A stretch of 64,000 nt of DNA from Symbiodinium natans (taxonomy: Eukaryota; Sar; Dinophyceae; Suessiales; Symbiodiniaceae). Shown here piece after piece: positions 29,642-39,411 of the stretch (positions are counted from its first letter, which is position 1; each line of letters starts with the position of its first letter). Location of the stretch: the NCBI GenBank assembly GCA_905221605.1, contig CAJNDS010002827.1, forward strand, positions 149,235 to 213,234, read 5' to 3'. Below the pieces are notes generated by a model that did no database searches, was not told where the DNA came from, and saw only the letters and a list, made by a program, of their open reading frames with translations. A program made the translations under genes and the position numbers.

Positions 29642-30952
29642 AGGGTGGAGTTGATGTTGGCTGGGGTGGGGTCCGTGAGGGCATTGAGGGCTGTCGCAAG
29701 GGCAAGCTGCAGGGTATGTGCCCCCCTCCTCCCGATTACGTATCTCGTGATCCAGTTTGCGCCTGTCCAGCTGGGGGTTCATGGATCTTTTGGGGAGCAT
29801 GTGATGGTTCATGAGACGGATGGTTGTGTGAAGCGCCAGGTGACCGACGTGCCGTCTCCAGTTGCCAATTGGTGGGGCTGTCACTTTGACATTCTTGGCT
29901 TCCCAATCAGCAGATATGGCTCTGGTCAGGATGAAGTCGATTTGGCTCTTTCCCGCCCCCCGCCCCCCCGTTAAATTATACTGGGTAGGCGTGGCTGGAC
30001 CGCGCCATGTGTTAAGGGCAACCAGACCGAGATTATCCAGGAACGTGTTGAGGTCCCCGGGGTCCAGTGCGTCTGCCCCGACATGGAATGGGGTCTGGCA
30101 GGTTGAACGACCGACTAATGGAGCATGTGGAGTGACTTCAGCCTGGAAATCCCCCACCACAACCACCGTGTTGCGCATGGAGAGGCCCCTAACACAACCA
30201 CTTAGTTTTTCAAGGAGTTTAGCCCGCTTTTCCCGCAGGACTTCGGGGCGTTGTGCAAAATTATGTGGGTGCTGATAGCAATTAACCAATTCGACCCTCC
30301 CTTGTGCTGTCGAGATCTGTGTGCGCAGGACTCTACCTGGAATCACCTCCTCATGCCGGATGTGTGTTGCTTGGTGTCTCGGATGCACCAAGGTGAGAAC
30401 ACCATCAGCTCTGGCAGCTGTTCCTGAGTGTACCGCAAACCATCCTTCCAGTTTGTATGTGGAGCTTGTGCTAAGGTGCGTCTCCTGCAGGCATATGAAG
30501 TCGTATTTGGTACTTTGCTGTTTGAGCAGCTCTCGGAGTTCTTGCCACATGAGGACCGATAGAGCTCCGACGTTCAAGGACAGGACATGAATCCTTGCGA
30601 TCCCGTGTCTACCTCCCCGCGCGCCTCTTCTCTTATACTGATCCAGCGGCACTCTCTGCGCTGCTCGCACCTGAACATCAGGAAGTTGTGACCGCGTGCA
30701 CCATTTCCCTCGGTACCAAGCCCCTCCCTGCACTTCTTGGATCCCGGTAGGGTGTGCGCATGATCGGCAATGTGATCTGTGGCAGGTGCAGACCAAGCTC
30801 CCTGCCCAAGGCATAGGACGCACAGCAGCCTCAGCGCGCGGCTCCATATAGTACAATGTGGCGCTGTTAGTCGATTGTGTCGTGAGTGTCGCGTAAGAGG
30901 TGTCTCTTTGGCTCGATGCATGAAGCTGTGTCTCGCCACGCCTAGGAGACAT
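29636..30952 (-). CDS. LINE AP-type endonuclease
   Basis: Nicks target DNA to prime reverse transcription. Residues from about 118: RIHVLSLNVGALS (Asn), FICLQETHL (Glu), VVVVGDFQAE (Asp; Gln replaces the usual Asn), KSQIDFILTR (Asp), VGHLALHTT (His; Gly-His replaces Ser-Asp-His). Upstream is a Cys/His cluster CTCHRSHCRSC. The first codon of this frame is not certain; the ORF may be translated as part of a longer product. An A-tail and a 15-bp duplication at the LINE ends agree with target-primed insertion. Confidence 0.85.
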   Translation of the reverse strand: MSPRRGETQLHASSQRDTSYATLTTQSTNSATLYYMEPRAEAAVRPMPWAGSLVCTCHRSHCRSCAHPTGIQEVQGGAWYRGKWCTRSQLPDVQVRAAQRVPLDQYKRRGARGGRHGIARIHVLSLNVGALSVLMWQELRELLKQQSTKYDFICLQETHLSTSSTYKLEGWFAVHSGTAARADGVLTLVHPRHQATHIRHEEVIPGRVLRTQISTAQGRVELVNCYQHPHNFAQRPEVLREKRAKLLEKLSGCVRGLSMRNTVVVVGDFQAEVTPHAPLVGRSTCQTPFHVGADALDPGDLNTFLDNLGLVALNTWRGPATPTQYNLTGGRGAGKSQIDFILTRAISADWEAKNVKVTAPPIGNWRRHVGHLALHTTIRLMNHHMLPKRSMNPQLDRRKLDHEIRNREEGGTYPAACPCDSPQCPHGPHPSQHQLHPS

Positions 30953-33900
30953 GTGCTAAGCAGGAATGCACATGCACTGTGGAAAAACGGCGTCCTGCCC
31001 GGCACATCCATTAAACAATTTTGCGGCTCCCACACGGGGCCGAGGCTCATCCCTTCTCTCAGCCTTTTAGTCATTTCCAAGTCGTTCTTCCATTGCCTCC
31101 CAGTGCTGGAGGAGCTTATGGGCTCGCCGTCTTTGGTCTGCCGGTCGTAGTGCCCTGAGGTCATGTAAGAAGGCCTTGCACATCTGATTGGATGTGAGTG
31201 CCGGCGCTGCGGGGGACTCTGATGCCTTCTTCGGCTCCTTGTAATCGTCCAGGTCGATGATCTGGCTGGTGTCCGCTGCACGGAGCACCCATTGCTGAGG
31301 TGTCCTCGGCTCCTTCGTGGGGCCGTCAATCTGCTGCTGGCCATCACCAGAGGCCGTCTTTTCTGTCCGTTGCCTCTTTGAGGCCGGGGGCCCCACTGTC
31401 TCATCCTCCGTTTCGCTCCATTCCAGGAGCTCAGCTGCCCCTCTGGGAAGACGATGTCGGTGGATGGGTTGTGGGACCTCAAGGGCCGCTGGTCTTGATG
31501 GCCACCATAGCATAAGCTCCTACTGACTGCTAATTGGCAGCGAAGAGCTGCACTAAAGGCCGATGGTGGTACCTTTACAGGGCAAGGGATGGCTGCCGTC
31601 ATGGCACTTAGCTCATGCACTGCAGCTTGTGTGTTCCTGCTTCCATGGAAGTCCATGCAGCAGATTACGCAACTGAGGTACAACCAGAAACAAATATGCA
31701 TAAGTTTTGGTGTCCGGCATAAAGGCGCGCCCCCCGCCATCTTCCCACCTGCGGAAGTGCATGCGTTGATAGCATGTGTAGGTCCTTCCCCCGTGGGGGG
31801 CCCGGGGGAAACCTTCACCTCACCCTTGCCTTGGAATGTAGTCTTCTTCTTATTGTAGTAGGAAGGGCCGGCGGACTTAGGACCGCCGCGGTGACTGAGG
31901 AATTTCTGGTAAACGTCGTGAATTCGGAGGGGTGTATGGAGGGGTCTGCGTTTGTACTTTCCTTTAGTGCGTCTATGCGTTATCCACTTATTGCCCGGCT
32001 TAGGTTTGTTCCTATATCGGATCAGTAGTGAAAACGCAGTGCACCACCCCAGCAAAATCCCCCTAGGCCAATCCTCCTTAGATCTCCTAGATTCAGTCGA
32101 CCACTGATCGTCTTCCACTGAGGGGTTGGCAGATCCGGCTCCCCAGCAGGGCCGTGCATGTAGGATAACTGCCTGCGGGCGGTTGACATGCTCCGGGGGC
32201 ACTGATGTGGAGATAGGCTGGGATTTGGCTAAGAGGGTGTGCATGTGGTGGCTTTCACGCATATGAGTTGTCGGATAGTGCCTTTTCTGTGCAGCATATC
32301 TAATCTGCTGATCGCTGCTATTCTGGGACCTGGTGTTATTCCTGGGCTGTCCAACTCCTAGACCTGCGCCCTGATTTTCACCAGCCACGAAGGAATCAAT
32401 CACCTTTTCGGCACTCCCTGTGGGGGCCGTCGGAGAGGAGAAATGGGGTGTGCCTCCCATGTCGGTCGGCAGGTCCCGGCTCATGATTAGGCGTATGTGG
32501 GAGGAGCCCTGGATGTCGCACCATTGATAGCGCTGTCTGTCCCTGACATCAACAATCCAGCGGATGTCCCCTAAACTGATGCCATGTGCCTGCAGAAGAG
32601 GGCTGCAGGCTAGCTCGATGGCCGAGGCAAAGCCGTCTTGTCTGACCTGCACCCCATAGCGATGACCCGGTTCTCGCAAGATCTCAGTGAGGACACCGTT
32701 AATGTCATCACGTCGTGTAGGACAGTCTGGTGTTGCATCCGTCCTGGAGGTGATTGTCGGGTCTCGGGCTGATCTGCGGGCCGGGGTACGGCTCCTGTCC
32801 TGCGCGCTGCCCTTGTCGTGGTCCTGTTCATGGTCCTGAGGCTCGGTGACTGCAGTGCTGGAGGATGAGGCCGGCTGGGCACGCTGGGCCGAAGGAGTGG
32901 GAGCGCTGACGGAATTCGCATCCAGGAGTGTCCACGGCCACCCCTCTGGTGTGTCGTGTTCCCGGGTTCCCTCAGCCGGAACCCTCTGTGCTGGGGCGTC
33001 CCGCTGAGTGGTGCCGGCTGATCGGCTCCCGCGGCTGCCTGCGCCAGCCTCCCTGGTCTCTCTTAGTTCCCGTTGTTCCCGACGTCTGGCTAGCTCAGTG
33101 CGTGTCCGTCTCCTCTCACCATTGGGCCGAACCCGTGCCCGAGGGTGTCTGCGCGGGCTGCGCGGGCTGTTTGCCATCTTGAGCCTAATCCTTGCATTAT
33201 CCCTGCTTCGGGCTGACGGGGCCGAGGGTGAAACGACTGTGCTGGTGTCGTGTCGCCTCTTCCTGTTCCCAACGGGTCTAGGGGCCTCTTTATGCAACCT
33301 TCTATGGTCAATTGATTGCCTAAGTGAGATGGGCGCTGACAACGTACGGCAGGGTACACTCGGTCTTGTGTGGTGCTCGTGTCCTAGAGGTCTCCACTCA
33401 AGGGTTCGCGCCTGCGAGTCCGAAGATGTCCAGGCAGTGTCTGCACAAATTGGATGTAGCTCGGAGGCAGCTTTGACCTGGGTGCAAGATCGCACTGTGG
33501 GAATGCAAGTGTCTTGCAATGGGCACGTTGGGTGGGTGATCCATGTGTCACACAGTCCATGCAGTGCAGGCACTCTCGACATGTATTGAACAGCTGGCAT
33601 TGACTCCATTGCGTTGCACAATCGGCTCGCCTCTAGGGGGCCGTCAATGCAGTCAGGCCTATACAGGTATGGCATGAGCGCCTGAAAAAACTCTGGCCAA
33701 TGCGTCTTCCACTGCAGCTGGAGATACAGTGCTCGGGGCAAATTTTGCAGCCCATCGTGCAAGTGGCTGGCGAGGCGGGAAACGCCGGCAAGGATGTCTA
33801 GCTCAGCCTGACCCTGTGTCGTCCATAGGGAGTGCATCCAGGATTCAACGAGATCTCCTCCTGTTTGCCAGCTCTGCACCTGTCCGAGCTTGTCATGCGT

Positions 33901-36270
33901 CAGCAGGGCACCAACCAGTGACCATATCCAACGACCGACGTTATCCGTGAGGAGCGGGCTGTCGATGTGTTGGCCCCGGATGTCGTAGGCTTCACCCTGC
34001 TGAGCTTTGTGGTATAGGTCGTGCCTGAACTTGTAGTGTCCCTGCATCTGGAAGGCCGTGAGGCTCGCCCCCGGGTTGCTAGGCAAGAGCTCGCCCAGAA
34101 GCTGCTTTGCTTTGCCCAGGTGTAGCCTTGCCGCAGCATTTAGTCCCTGGTGCGGCGGCACCCTCTCGGGGCCGATTGTTTGGGCCCTCCTGACCGCACC
34201 ACGTGCGTCGCCTCCTCTTCGTGCACCACAGACCTCACCGCTTGTCTCTTCAATCGGATGCTCATCCGCCTTCATTGCGACGCTCTGCAGCGGCAGCCCC
34301 TGAGGTGTGTAGTTGCCAGGCGCGGCCTTTCCTGGCCTCTCGTTGTCGCTTGTCTGTGTGGCCTGGTCACACGTGACCGGGCCACACTGTACAGCGGCAT
34401 GCTGCACAGCGGCATGCTCTTTTGCTGGGATTAACTCCTCCTCGTCCGTTGTTGTCTCCGATGCCACCGGGTCAGCTGTCGGGGTCCGTACCTCGTTCAT
34501 CATGTCAGGTGTGGTGCCGTCCACGACTGGATTAATTGCAGGGGCCGGCACATCGGCCTCCTCCATGTGTGGCTCTCCTTGGTCTTGGGCCTTGATCTTC
34601 ACAGCCTGAGCCGAGGAAGATGAGGGGCCATCGCTGACGGTGCCTGGCTGTCCGTCGCCCTGCGATTCCGCCTCCTCAGAGTGCCATTCGGTACTCTCGG
34701 TCCACGAATTCCAGCCATGCCACCACCCTGTCGATTCCGTCGCTCCATGTCGCCACTCATTGTGGCCTTCCCACGACTGCCAGCCCCGTTGCCTCAGCTC
34801 CGTGGCCGTTCTGCGACGGCGACCATCTGCTCGGTAGTGCGAGCGAGGGTGCTCCCTAGGAGGGAGACCTCTCTCGGCTCTCGTGGTTTGCCTCATTTGA
34901 GCCCGAGGTCTGGAGGTGGAGATGCTCATGCAGGCATTGCAGACTGGCGGCTCGGTACGCTCTGGTGAAATATGTGGTGCAGGCAGACTGCAAATTGAGT
35001 GTCCTGCCCTGGAGCGGAGGTCTGCACGTGGTGGGGCCGAAAGCGGCTCCCCTGCATCAGGCAGCGTTTGGAGTGCCCTAATGCTATTGGACTGACAACT
35101 GCACTCTCTCGGATGGCTCATGCACTCACCTACATCAGACCGACTGCAGCTACGCACAGTGAAGGACATGTAAGTAGCAGCCCATCCCGCATGCCAGCAT
35201 GGTATATACATCACTCTCACAGACTGTTCAGCACCTATGATCATGACTTCGTGTCGAGCAAGACCAAACGACCGTGCAGGCGCTGAGGTCCCGACCGGAG
35301 GTGCAACACGGATCCACTGTGGACAGATCTCTGCATCCGCTGTCAGCCAGGCTTCCAGGGTCTGTTCTGGAGGCTGCGAGTGCTGCACAGGCCAGTTGAT
35401 CCCTAAGGTGGTGTTTGCTGACAGAGGGGTATGCGTGGCGTCCTTGCATCGGCCTTCCCCCTGTTCGGGGGCCGCATGTTGTTCAGGCAGTGTACACAAC
35501 ACGCACACCGATCGGGAGGTACCGAGTGGCTTGGCATTATGTCTAGCTGGACTCGGATCTTGCACGGTTACTGGGGCCCCTGCTGGAGGTGCGTCACGGA
35601 TCCATTGCGCGCAGATCTCTGCAGCCATTGTCATGTATTCTATCGAAGACTGCTTGGGAGGCTGCGAGTGCTGCACAGGCCAGTTGATCCCTAAGGTGGT
35701 GTTTGCTGACAGAGGGGTATGCGTGGCGTCCTTGCATCGGCCTTCCCCCTGTTCGGGGGCCGCATGTTGTTCAGGCAGTGTACACAACACGCACACCGAT
35801 CGGGAGGTACCGAGTGGCTTGGCATTATGTCTAGCTGGACTCGGATCTTGCACGGTTACTGGGGCCCCTGCTGGAGGTGCGTCACGGATCCATTGCGTGC
35901 AGATCTCTGCAGCCATTGTCATGTATTCTATCGAAGACTGCTTGGGAGGCTGCGAGTGCTGCACGGACCAGTTGATCTCTAAGGTGGCGTTTGCTGACCG
36001 GGGCCCTTGCGTGGTGTCCCGGTATCGGCTTTCCCAGTGCGCTGGGGCCGTATGATGCTCTGGCAGGGTCTCCCACATTGGCAGCAGGGCACACATCCAA
36101 ACAAGCATGCATCTTGTTATGCACTGACGTTCCCACTTTGCATGTTTCCCTCTCAAAAATCTCTCTCTCCTTCTTGGCACTTTCCAAGCAAGTTTGGTGC
36201 TGTGGCTCAGCACCGAGCCAATCCATGGCATGAAAACTACGTCCTCTCTCACTTGTGTGAAGAGAGGCAC
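30574..36270 (-). CDS. LINE ORF1, very long low-complexity protein with possible Tpt1/KptA-like lobe
   Basis: 1898 codons open, with the most protein-like composition from 36270 to about 31900. The N-terminal third contains 96-residue tandem repeats. The middle is Gly/Arg/Glu/Pro-rich with a helical segment (TDNVGRWIWSLVGALLTHDK, ALYLQLQWKTHWPEFFQALM). Around 32480-32720 it reads DDINGVLTEILREPGHRYGV, RQDGFASAIELACSPLL, GISLGDIRWIVDVRDRQRYQ, HIRLIMS, which follows the N-terminal lobe of tRNA 2'-phosphotransferase (LRH..., DGxxxxxxLL, LTxxxIxxxVxxxDKxRF, IRAxQGHS), but the catalytic LRH His and QGH are not conserved. Below about 31520 the frame overlaps better-coding frames and is probably not used. 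Confidence 0.6.
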   Translation of the reverse strand: MPLFTQVREDVVFMPWIGSVLSHSTKLAWKVPRRRERFLRGKHAKWERQCITRCMLVWMCALLPMWETLPEHHTAPAHWESRYRDTTQGPRSANATLEINWSVQHSQPPKQSSIEYMTMAAEICTQWIRDAPPAGAPVTVQDPSPARHNAKPLGTSRSVCVLCTLPEQHAAPEQGEGRCKDATHTPLSANTTLGINWPVQHSQPPKQSSIEYMTMAAEICAQWIRDAPPAGAPVTVQDPSPARHNAKPLGTSRSVCVLCTLPEQHAAPEQGEGRCKDATHTPLSANTTLGINWPVQHSQPPEQTLEAWLTADAEICPQWIRVAPPVGTSAPARSFGLARHEVMIIGAEQSVRVMYIPCWHAGWAATYMSFTVRSCSRSDVGECMSHPRECSCQSNSIRALQTLPDAGEPLSAPPRADLRSRAGHSICSLPAPHISPERTEPPVCNACMSISTSRPRAQMRQTTRAERGLPPREHPRSHYRADGRRRRTATELRQRGWQSWEGHNEWRHGATESTGWWHGWNSWTESTEWHSEEAESQGDGQPGTVSDGPSSSSAQAVKIKAQDQGEPHMEEADVPAPAINPVVDGTTPDMMNEVRTPTADPVASETTTDEEELIPAKEHAAVQHAAVQCGPVTCDQATQTSDNERPGKAAPGNYTPQGLPLQSVAMKADEHPIEETSGEVCGARRGGDARGAVRRAQTIGPERVPPHQGLNAAARLHLGKAKQLLGELLPSNPGASLTAFQMQGHYKFRHDLYHKAQQGEAYDIRGQHIDSPLLTDNVGRWIWSLVGALLTHDKLGQVQSWQTGGDLVESWMHSLWTTQGQAELDILAGVSRLASHLHDGLQNLPRALYLQLQWKTHWPEFFQALMPYLYRPDCIDGPLEASRLCNAMESMPAVQYMSRVPALHGLCDTWITHPTCPLQDTCIPTVRSCTQVKAASELHPICADTAWTSSDSQARTLEWRPLGHEHHTRPSVPCRTLSAPISLRQSIDHRRLHKEAPRPVGNRKRRHDTSTVVSPSAPSARSRDNARIRLKMANSPRSPRRHPRARVRPNGERRRTRTELARRREQRELRETREAGAGSRGSRSAGTTQRDAPAQRVPAEGTREHDTPEGWPWTLLDANSVSAPTPSAQRAQPASSSSTAVTEPQDHEQDHDKGSAQDRSRTPARRSARDPTITSRTDATPDCPTRRDDINGVLTEILREPGHRYGVQVRQDGFASAIELACSPLLQAHGISLGDIRWIVDVRDRQRYQWCDIQGSSHIRLIMSRDLPTDMGGTPHFSSPTAPTGSAEKVIDSFVAGENQGAGLGVGQPRNNTRSQNSSDQQIRYAAQKRHYPTTHMRESHHMHTLLAKSQPISTSVPPEHVNRPQAVILHARPCWGAGSANPSVEDDQWSTESRRSKEDWPRGILLGWCTAFSLLIRYRNKPKPGNKWITHRRTKGKYKRRPLHTPLRIHDVYQKFLSHRGGPKSAGPSYYNKKKTTFQGKGEVKVSPGPPTGEGPTHAINACTSAGGKMAGGAPLCRTPKLMHICFWLYLSCVICCMDFHGSRNTQAAVHELSAMTAAIPCPVKVPPSAFSAALRCQLAVSRSLCYGGHQDQRPLRSHNPSTDIVFPEGQLSSWNGAKRRMRQWGPRPQRGNGQKRRPLVMASSRLTAPRRSRGHLSNGCSVQRTPARSSTWTITRSRRRHQSPPQRRHSHPIRCARPSYMTSGHYDRQTKDGEPISSSSTGRQWKNDLEMTKRLREGMSLGPVWEPQNCLMDVPGRTPFFHSACAFLLSTCLLGVARHSFMHRAKETPLTRHSRHNRLTAPHCTIWSRALRLLCVLCLGQGAWSAPATDHIADHAHTLPGSKKCREGLGTEGNGARGHNFLMFRCEQRRECRWISIREEARGEVDTGSQGFMSCP
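31067..31513 (-). CDS. Short LINE ORF upstream of endonuclease
   Basis: 148 codons starting ATG, in a frame different from ORF1. Composition is protein-like: an acidic stretch (LLEWSETEDETVGPPASK), an NLS-like KRQR, TSQIIDLDDYKEPKK, and a C-terminal helix FLHDLRALRPADQRRRAHK. It may be the true C-terminal part of ORF1 or an independent small protein. The Asp-rich IIDLDDY resembles a SUMO-interacting motif, which is a loose resemblance only. Confidence 0.5.
   Translation of the reverse strand: MLWWPSRPAALEVPQPIHRHRLPRGAAELLEWSETEDETVGPPASKRQRTEKTASGDGQQQIDGPTKEPRTPQQWVLRAADTSQIIDLDDYKEPKKASESPAAPALTSNQMCKAFLHDLRALRPADQRRRAHKLLQHWEAMEERLGND
35280..36090 (-). repeat. 288-bp in-frame tandem repeat in LINE ORF1
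   Basis: Two near-identical complete units (35371-35658, 35659-35946) with diverged partial units on both sides; the period is exactly 288 bp (96 codons). Each unit contains WPVQHSQPPKQSSIEYMTMA and a Cys pair VCVLCTL. The near-identity of the central units implies recent duplication or homogenisation. Confidence 0.9.
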
Positions 36271-36331
36271 AAAAACACACTACCCCCTCCCCCCCTCCCG
36301 ACTCACGCTACAAACAAATTTGAGCCGGAGG

Positions 36332-36346
36332 CTTGACGGGTGGTCT
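36332..36346 (-). repeat. LINE target-site duplication, right copy
   Basis: Same 15 bp as 24313-24327. In element B's frame it encodes DHPS of the RNase H C-terminus. Confidence 0.9.
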
Positions 36347-38481
36347 GCGCAGTTCGACGGGGAAGGGACCCGTGAGAACCAAGGGATGAACTCGCACCCC
36401 ACCTCCAAGCCAACAAACATAGTAAGCAGATTTTTCACTATTGGGGACCTGCCCCGACAGGAAATCAAAATATCCCTAACCGCATTGTTGTCGATGAAAG
36501 CCACAACAGGTGAATGCGCAACCCTTTTGCCCCAAAGGCGGAACGCAAGCAGCACTGCAACAAACTCCGCCTCCATTATAATCGTGTCCTTGTTAAGCTC
36601 ACCCAAGAGCTTGCGGGCATCCCTGTCAAGGGCATGAGAGAAACCAGCAACCAACACACCCTTGTCATCAAACAGAAGGCCACCCACGCCGCAAGGCAGT
36701 GTGGGATCATCTTTCGAGTATGACGCATCCGTGAAAACATACCAGGTTCGTTGCTTGCTAACCTGCACTAATCGAGGGCGGCCGCTTTCCAACATGTCAA
36801 CAAGCGAACTGAAGGTGTCGATGCACTCATCCGGCAGGTCGGGAGGGGCACAACCGTGGGCGTACTCCGAAAGCAGTTGCAAGCAAAATTTGCTCTGGCG
36901 TCCAAACAGCTGGCCACTCGCAAACTGAAGTTTTCCCCTCAGCTTGAGAGCTTGAGGCACACTCATACGCCGGTCTTGCTGGGCCTGCTTCATTGTCTCA
37001 ACAAGGAGATGAACTCTCTTCTCCGTATTGCAAATAGTCACCCGACCCAAGTGGGCACTTGATAGCACTATGTCAACCCCTAGTGCACAAAAGGCCTCGG
37101 CGAACGGTACATCCTTCTTCCCACCCTGGGCGAGGTCCCATCCCAACAAGGCGAAGAGCAAGGTGATTGTTTGGTGTACATTGGCCACCTGTGTGCCTTT
37201 AGCCACCGACACAAAGTCATCGAAGTAGTGGGACCAACAAAGGGCGAAAAAGGATGCACCTAGGTGCCAGATCGAATTAACGGCTCGCAGAAAAGTTGAC
37301 ACGGACTTGACCGCCCCGAAAGGGAGGGCGTGAAGCTGGAACACTACTACCCTCTTCAGGTCAGGATCCCACAACCCAATGTACGAGGCCCATGCCCCCG
37401 TAGGGTCCAGTGCCAATTGTCTATAGGCACTGACCAGGTCATAGAACCTTCCTTTGAGACTACAACCCGGCAGCACTCGCATCAGAGACAGGCACATACC
37501 CGCAATGACGTCAACTGTCTGGGGACGCACAGTCTCCAATGTCTCGACGGAGCCATTGATTCCTGACCCCGAGAAGTCGTCAATCAACCTGATCTTCCCA
37601 TCCTGCTCGATCCCAAACCTTCGAGACACGATGGCATCAGGTGGCAGCTGGTCCACCTCGATGGGACCGGACAACCAGCCCCTGTCGCGCTCCTCAAGGG
37701 TTTGCGTTTGGACCTCGCGATCGAGGGACTCCCCCTGGGACTTAATAGTGGACAACAGGGCTGCCCTAGATGTGGGGGCATCTCTTTTGAGCTGCTCAAC
37801 CGTGACCGACGCCGGCTTGAACTTTGGAGCGAACACTCCTGTATCGGGCACCGGGCCCCCCAGGTTAGTACCTGAGATCACTTCATCAAAGATGGCCACA
37901 TCATCATAGGAAGCCTCAATCATCATTGCCTTCCACAAGAGGAGACGCTTAGGCTTGAGAATCGTCGAGACCTGTTTGTGCATAGACGCCTTCAATGCAT
38001 CTTCCTCACTTCTGAGGTCTTGTGCAAGCTTGAGCCACTTTGCAAATTGTCGCGCCCTCAACGCGCACAGCTCCGACTCTGTCATCGAAGCATGGGTGCA
38101 CACCGCGTCTTTGAGAACCTGTGGCAAGGCGACCTCGAGAGTTCTAGGATGGCCAGCCTTGACTGCCTCACGGACAAACTGTTCCGGGGAAAAGGGAATA
38201 CCCCAAACAAGCTCGTTCCAGAGCTCAGAGCCAGCACTACAACCCTTGCCCCCGGAGCCACCACTTGAACTCCCCTGCTTAACCGGGACCACTTGTAGCA
38301 GTTGGGCTTCGGCCGGCACCGAGCGTTCGGGGCAGACCGCCACTGGCGGTAGGGGCCACGAGTCCTTAAGGCGGGCACGCAGGGGGACAGGACACGAAAC
38401 ACATGGAGGGATTCGTACTCGCAAAATGCGAGCATGTTCGGGCACACGGGGCCCCGTCACCGAGGCCTTCGGCTGACTACC
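36332..38481 (-). CDS. Element B reverse transcriptase - RNase H (3' end displaced by LINE)
   Basis: DIRS-type RT: RLIDDFSGSGINGSVETLE, FYDLVSAYRQLALDP, FQLHALPFGAVKSV, SHYFDDFVSVAKG (catalytic YFDD), LGWDLAQGGKKD. RNase H: WYVFTDASYSKDD (Asp), IIMEAEFVAVLLAF (Glu), AFIDNNAVRD (Asp), NCADHPS. The open frame continues upstream into element A's repeat, so the true start is not visible. In uninterrupted B this frame lies +1 to the methyltransferase-like frame and would continue into it near 47525. The last codons are at 24204-24327, beyond the LINE. Confidence 0.85.
38334..38481 (-). repeat. 148-bp duplication flanking element A, left copy
   Basis: Matches 47380-47527 with one difference (C/T, a CpG-type transition). 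It is coding sequence of element B between methyltransferase-like domain and RT, present once before A arrived. Confidence 0.9.
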
Positions 38482-38757
38482 CTCTTTCTGGGTACGGGGG
38501 TTTTCTGGTTTGGTGTATCTCAATTCCCAAACATATATATACAAAAGGGGAGAAAAACTCATCTCAAACTATCGCTCAACGGAATATCTCATCTTAAGCA
38601 ACTCCTTAAAAATCCTGATGGGAATAACTCATGCATATTCCACCCAGTTCGATCGTTCCTTTTTCTCAGACAGCATCAGGGGTAGCGCGAGGGCCACGTG
38701 CAGTCTCAAGAAGTCTCCCGGCCGCCACTACGGCCTTCAAGTGAGCCCCACCACCCC
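38481..38757 (-). repeat. Element A terminal repeat B2
   Basis: 277 bp, two differences from B1 by eye (A/C near 38613, G/T near 38674). Confidence 0.9.
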
Positions 38758-38773
38758 AGGGAGGGAGGGAGGG

Positions 38774-39125
38774 CAAGAAAATTTTCCTTCCCCTGGCTCA
38801 AAGAAAGGTTTGAGACTGCACGGGCCCAAAGTCATGCACAAGCCTATCTTGCTCTCAAAACTTTCATGTACATGCTGAGGAAAATTTTCCACAAAGACAA
38901 GTGCATCTCGTGCATACATAAGCAAAGTACAATGGAGTATTCAAAGCTGCCTGAAGGCGTCTGAGCTGGAGAACTTGCAACATCCCAGCCGTCCGTTAAA
39001 GGGGGGGGGCAACCTACAACAAGGCTCCCCGCAGCGACATCATGAGCACCAGAAAACCCGCCCGGCCCCTCCCGGGCTTCCCGCACCCAAGGGAAAGAGA
39101 GTCTAGTCGGCAAGCCGAAAACGCC
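38774..39125 (-). repeat. Element A internal repeat A2, with the spliced-leader acceptor
   Basis: On the minus strand about 308 nt unique in the window, ending ...CGTGCAG, then TCTCAAACCTTTC... matching the element's 5' end at 47320-47361. The AG at 38816-38817 is the exact point where the 5' copy switches to spliced-leader sequence, so it is the inferred trans-splice acceptor. Confidence 0.8.
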
Positions 39126-39402
39126 CCTCTTTCTGGGTACGGGGGTTTTCTGGTTTGGTGTATCTCAATTCCCAAACATATATATACAAAAGGGGAGAAA
39201 AACTCATCTCAAACTATCGCTCAACGGAATATCTCATCTTAAGCAACTCCTTAACAATCCTGATGGGAATAACTCATGCATATTCCACCCAGTTCGATCG
39301 TTCCTTTTTCTCATACAGCATCAGGGGTAGCGCGAGGGCCACGTGCAGTCTCAAGAAGTCTCCCGGCCGCCACTACGGCCTTCAAGTGAGCCCCACCACC
39401 CC
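39126..39402 (-). repeat. Element A internal repeat B1
   Basis: 277 bp, directly downstream of the RNase H stop, as B1 is in element B. Confidence 0.9.
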
Positions 39403-39411
39403 TGATAGCGT

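Larger units (their letters stand above)
24328..36331 (-). mobile_element. Full-length 12.0-kb non-LTR retrotransposon (LINE)
   Basis: Flanked by a perfect 15-bp target duplication, with an A-tail (6 A on the minus strand) at the left edge. Order from the 5' end: long ORF1 with tandem repeats, a short ORF, AP-type endonuclease, RT with FADDT, zinc fingers, ubiquitin-specific-protease domain, 3' UTR of about 110 nt. It inserted into the last part of element B's RNase H. The size is roughly twice that of a mammalian L1. The perfect duplication and long open frames point to a recent insertion. Confidence 0.9.

Noticed and set aside
35237..36055. Long plus-strand ORF (272 aa, Cys-rich) opposite LINE ORF1
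   Set aside because: It is the antisense shadow of the 288-bp tandem repeat; the minus frame is far longer and continuous with the LINE.
36310..36331. Spliced-leader relic at the LINE 5' end
   Set aside because: Only GGCTCAA matches; the adjacent bases do not fit DinoSL.
38335..38562. N-terminus of element B RT ORF starting at 38562
   Set aside because: Codons upstream of 38481 belong to element A's B2 repeat, created by the insertion.
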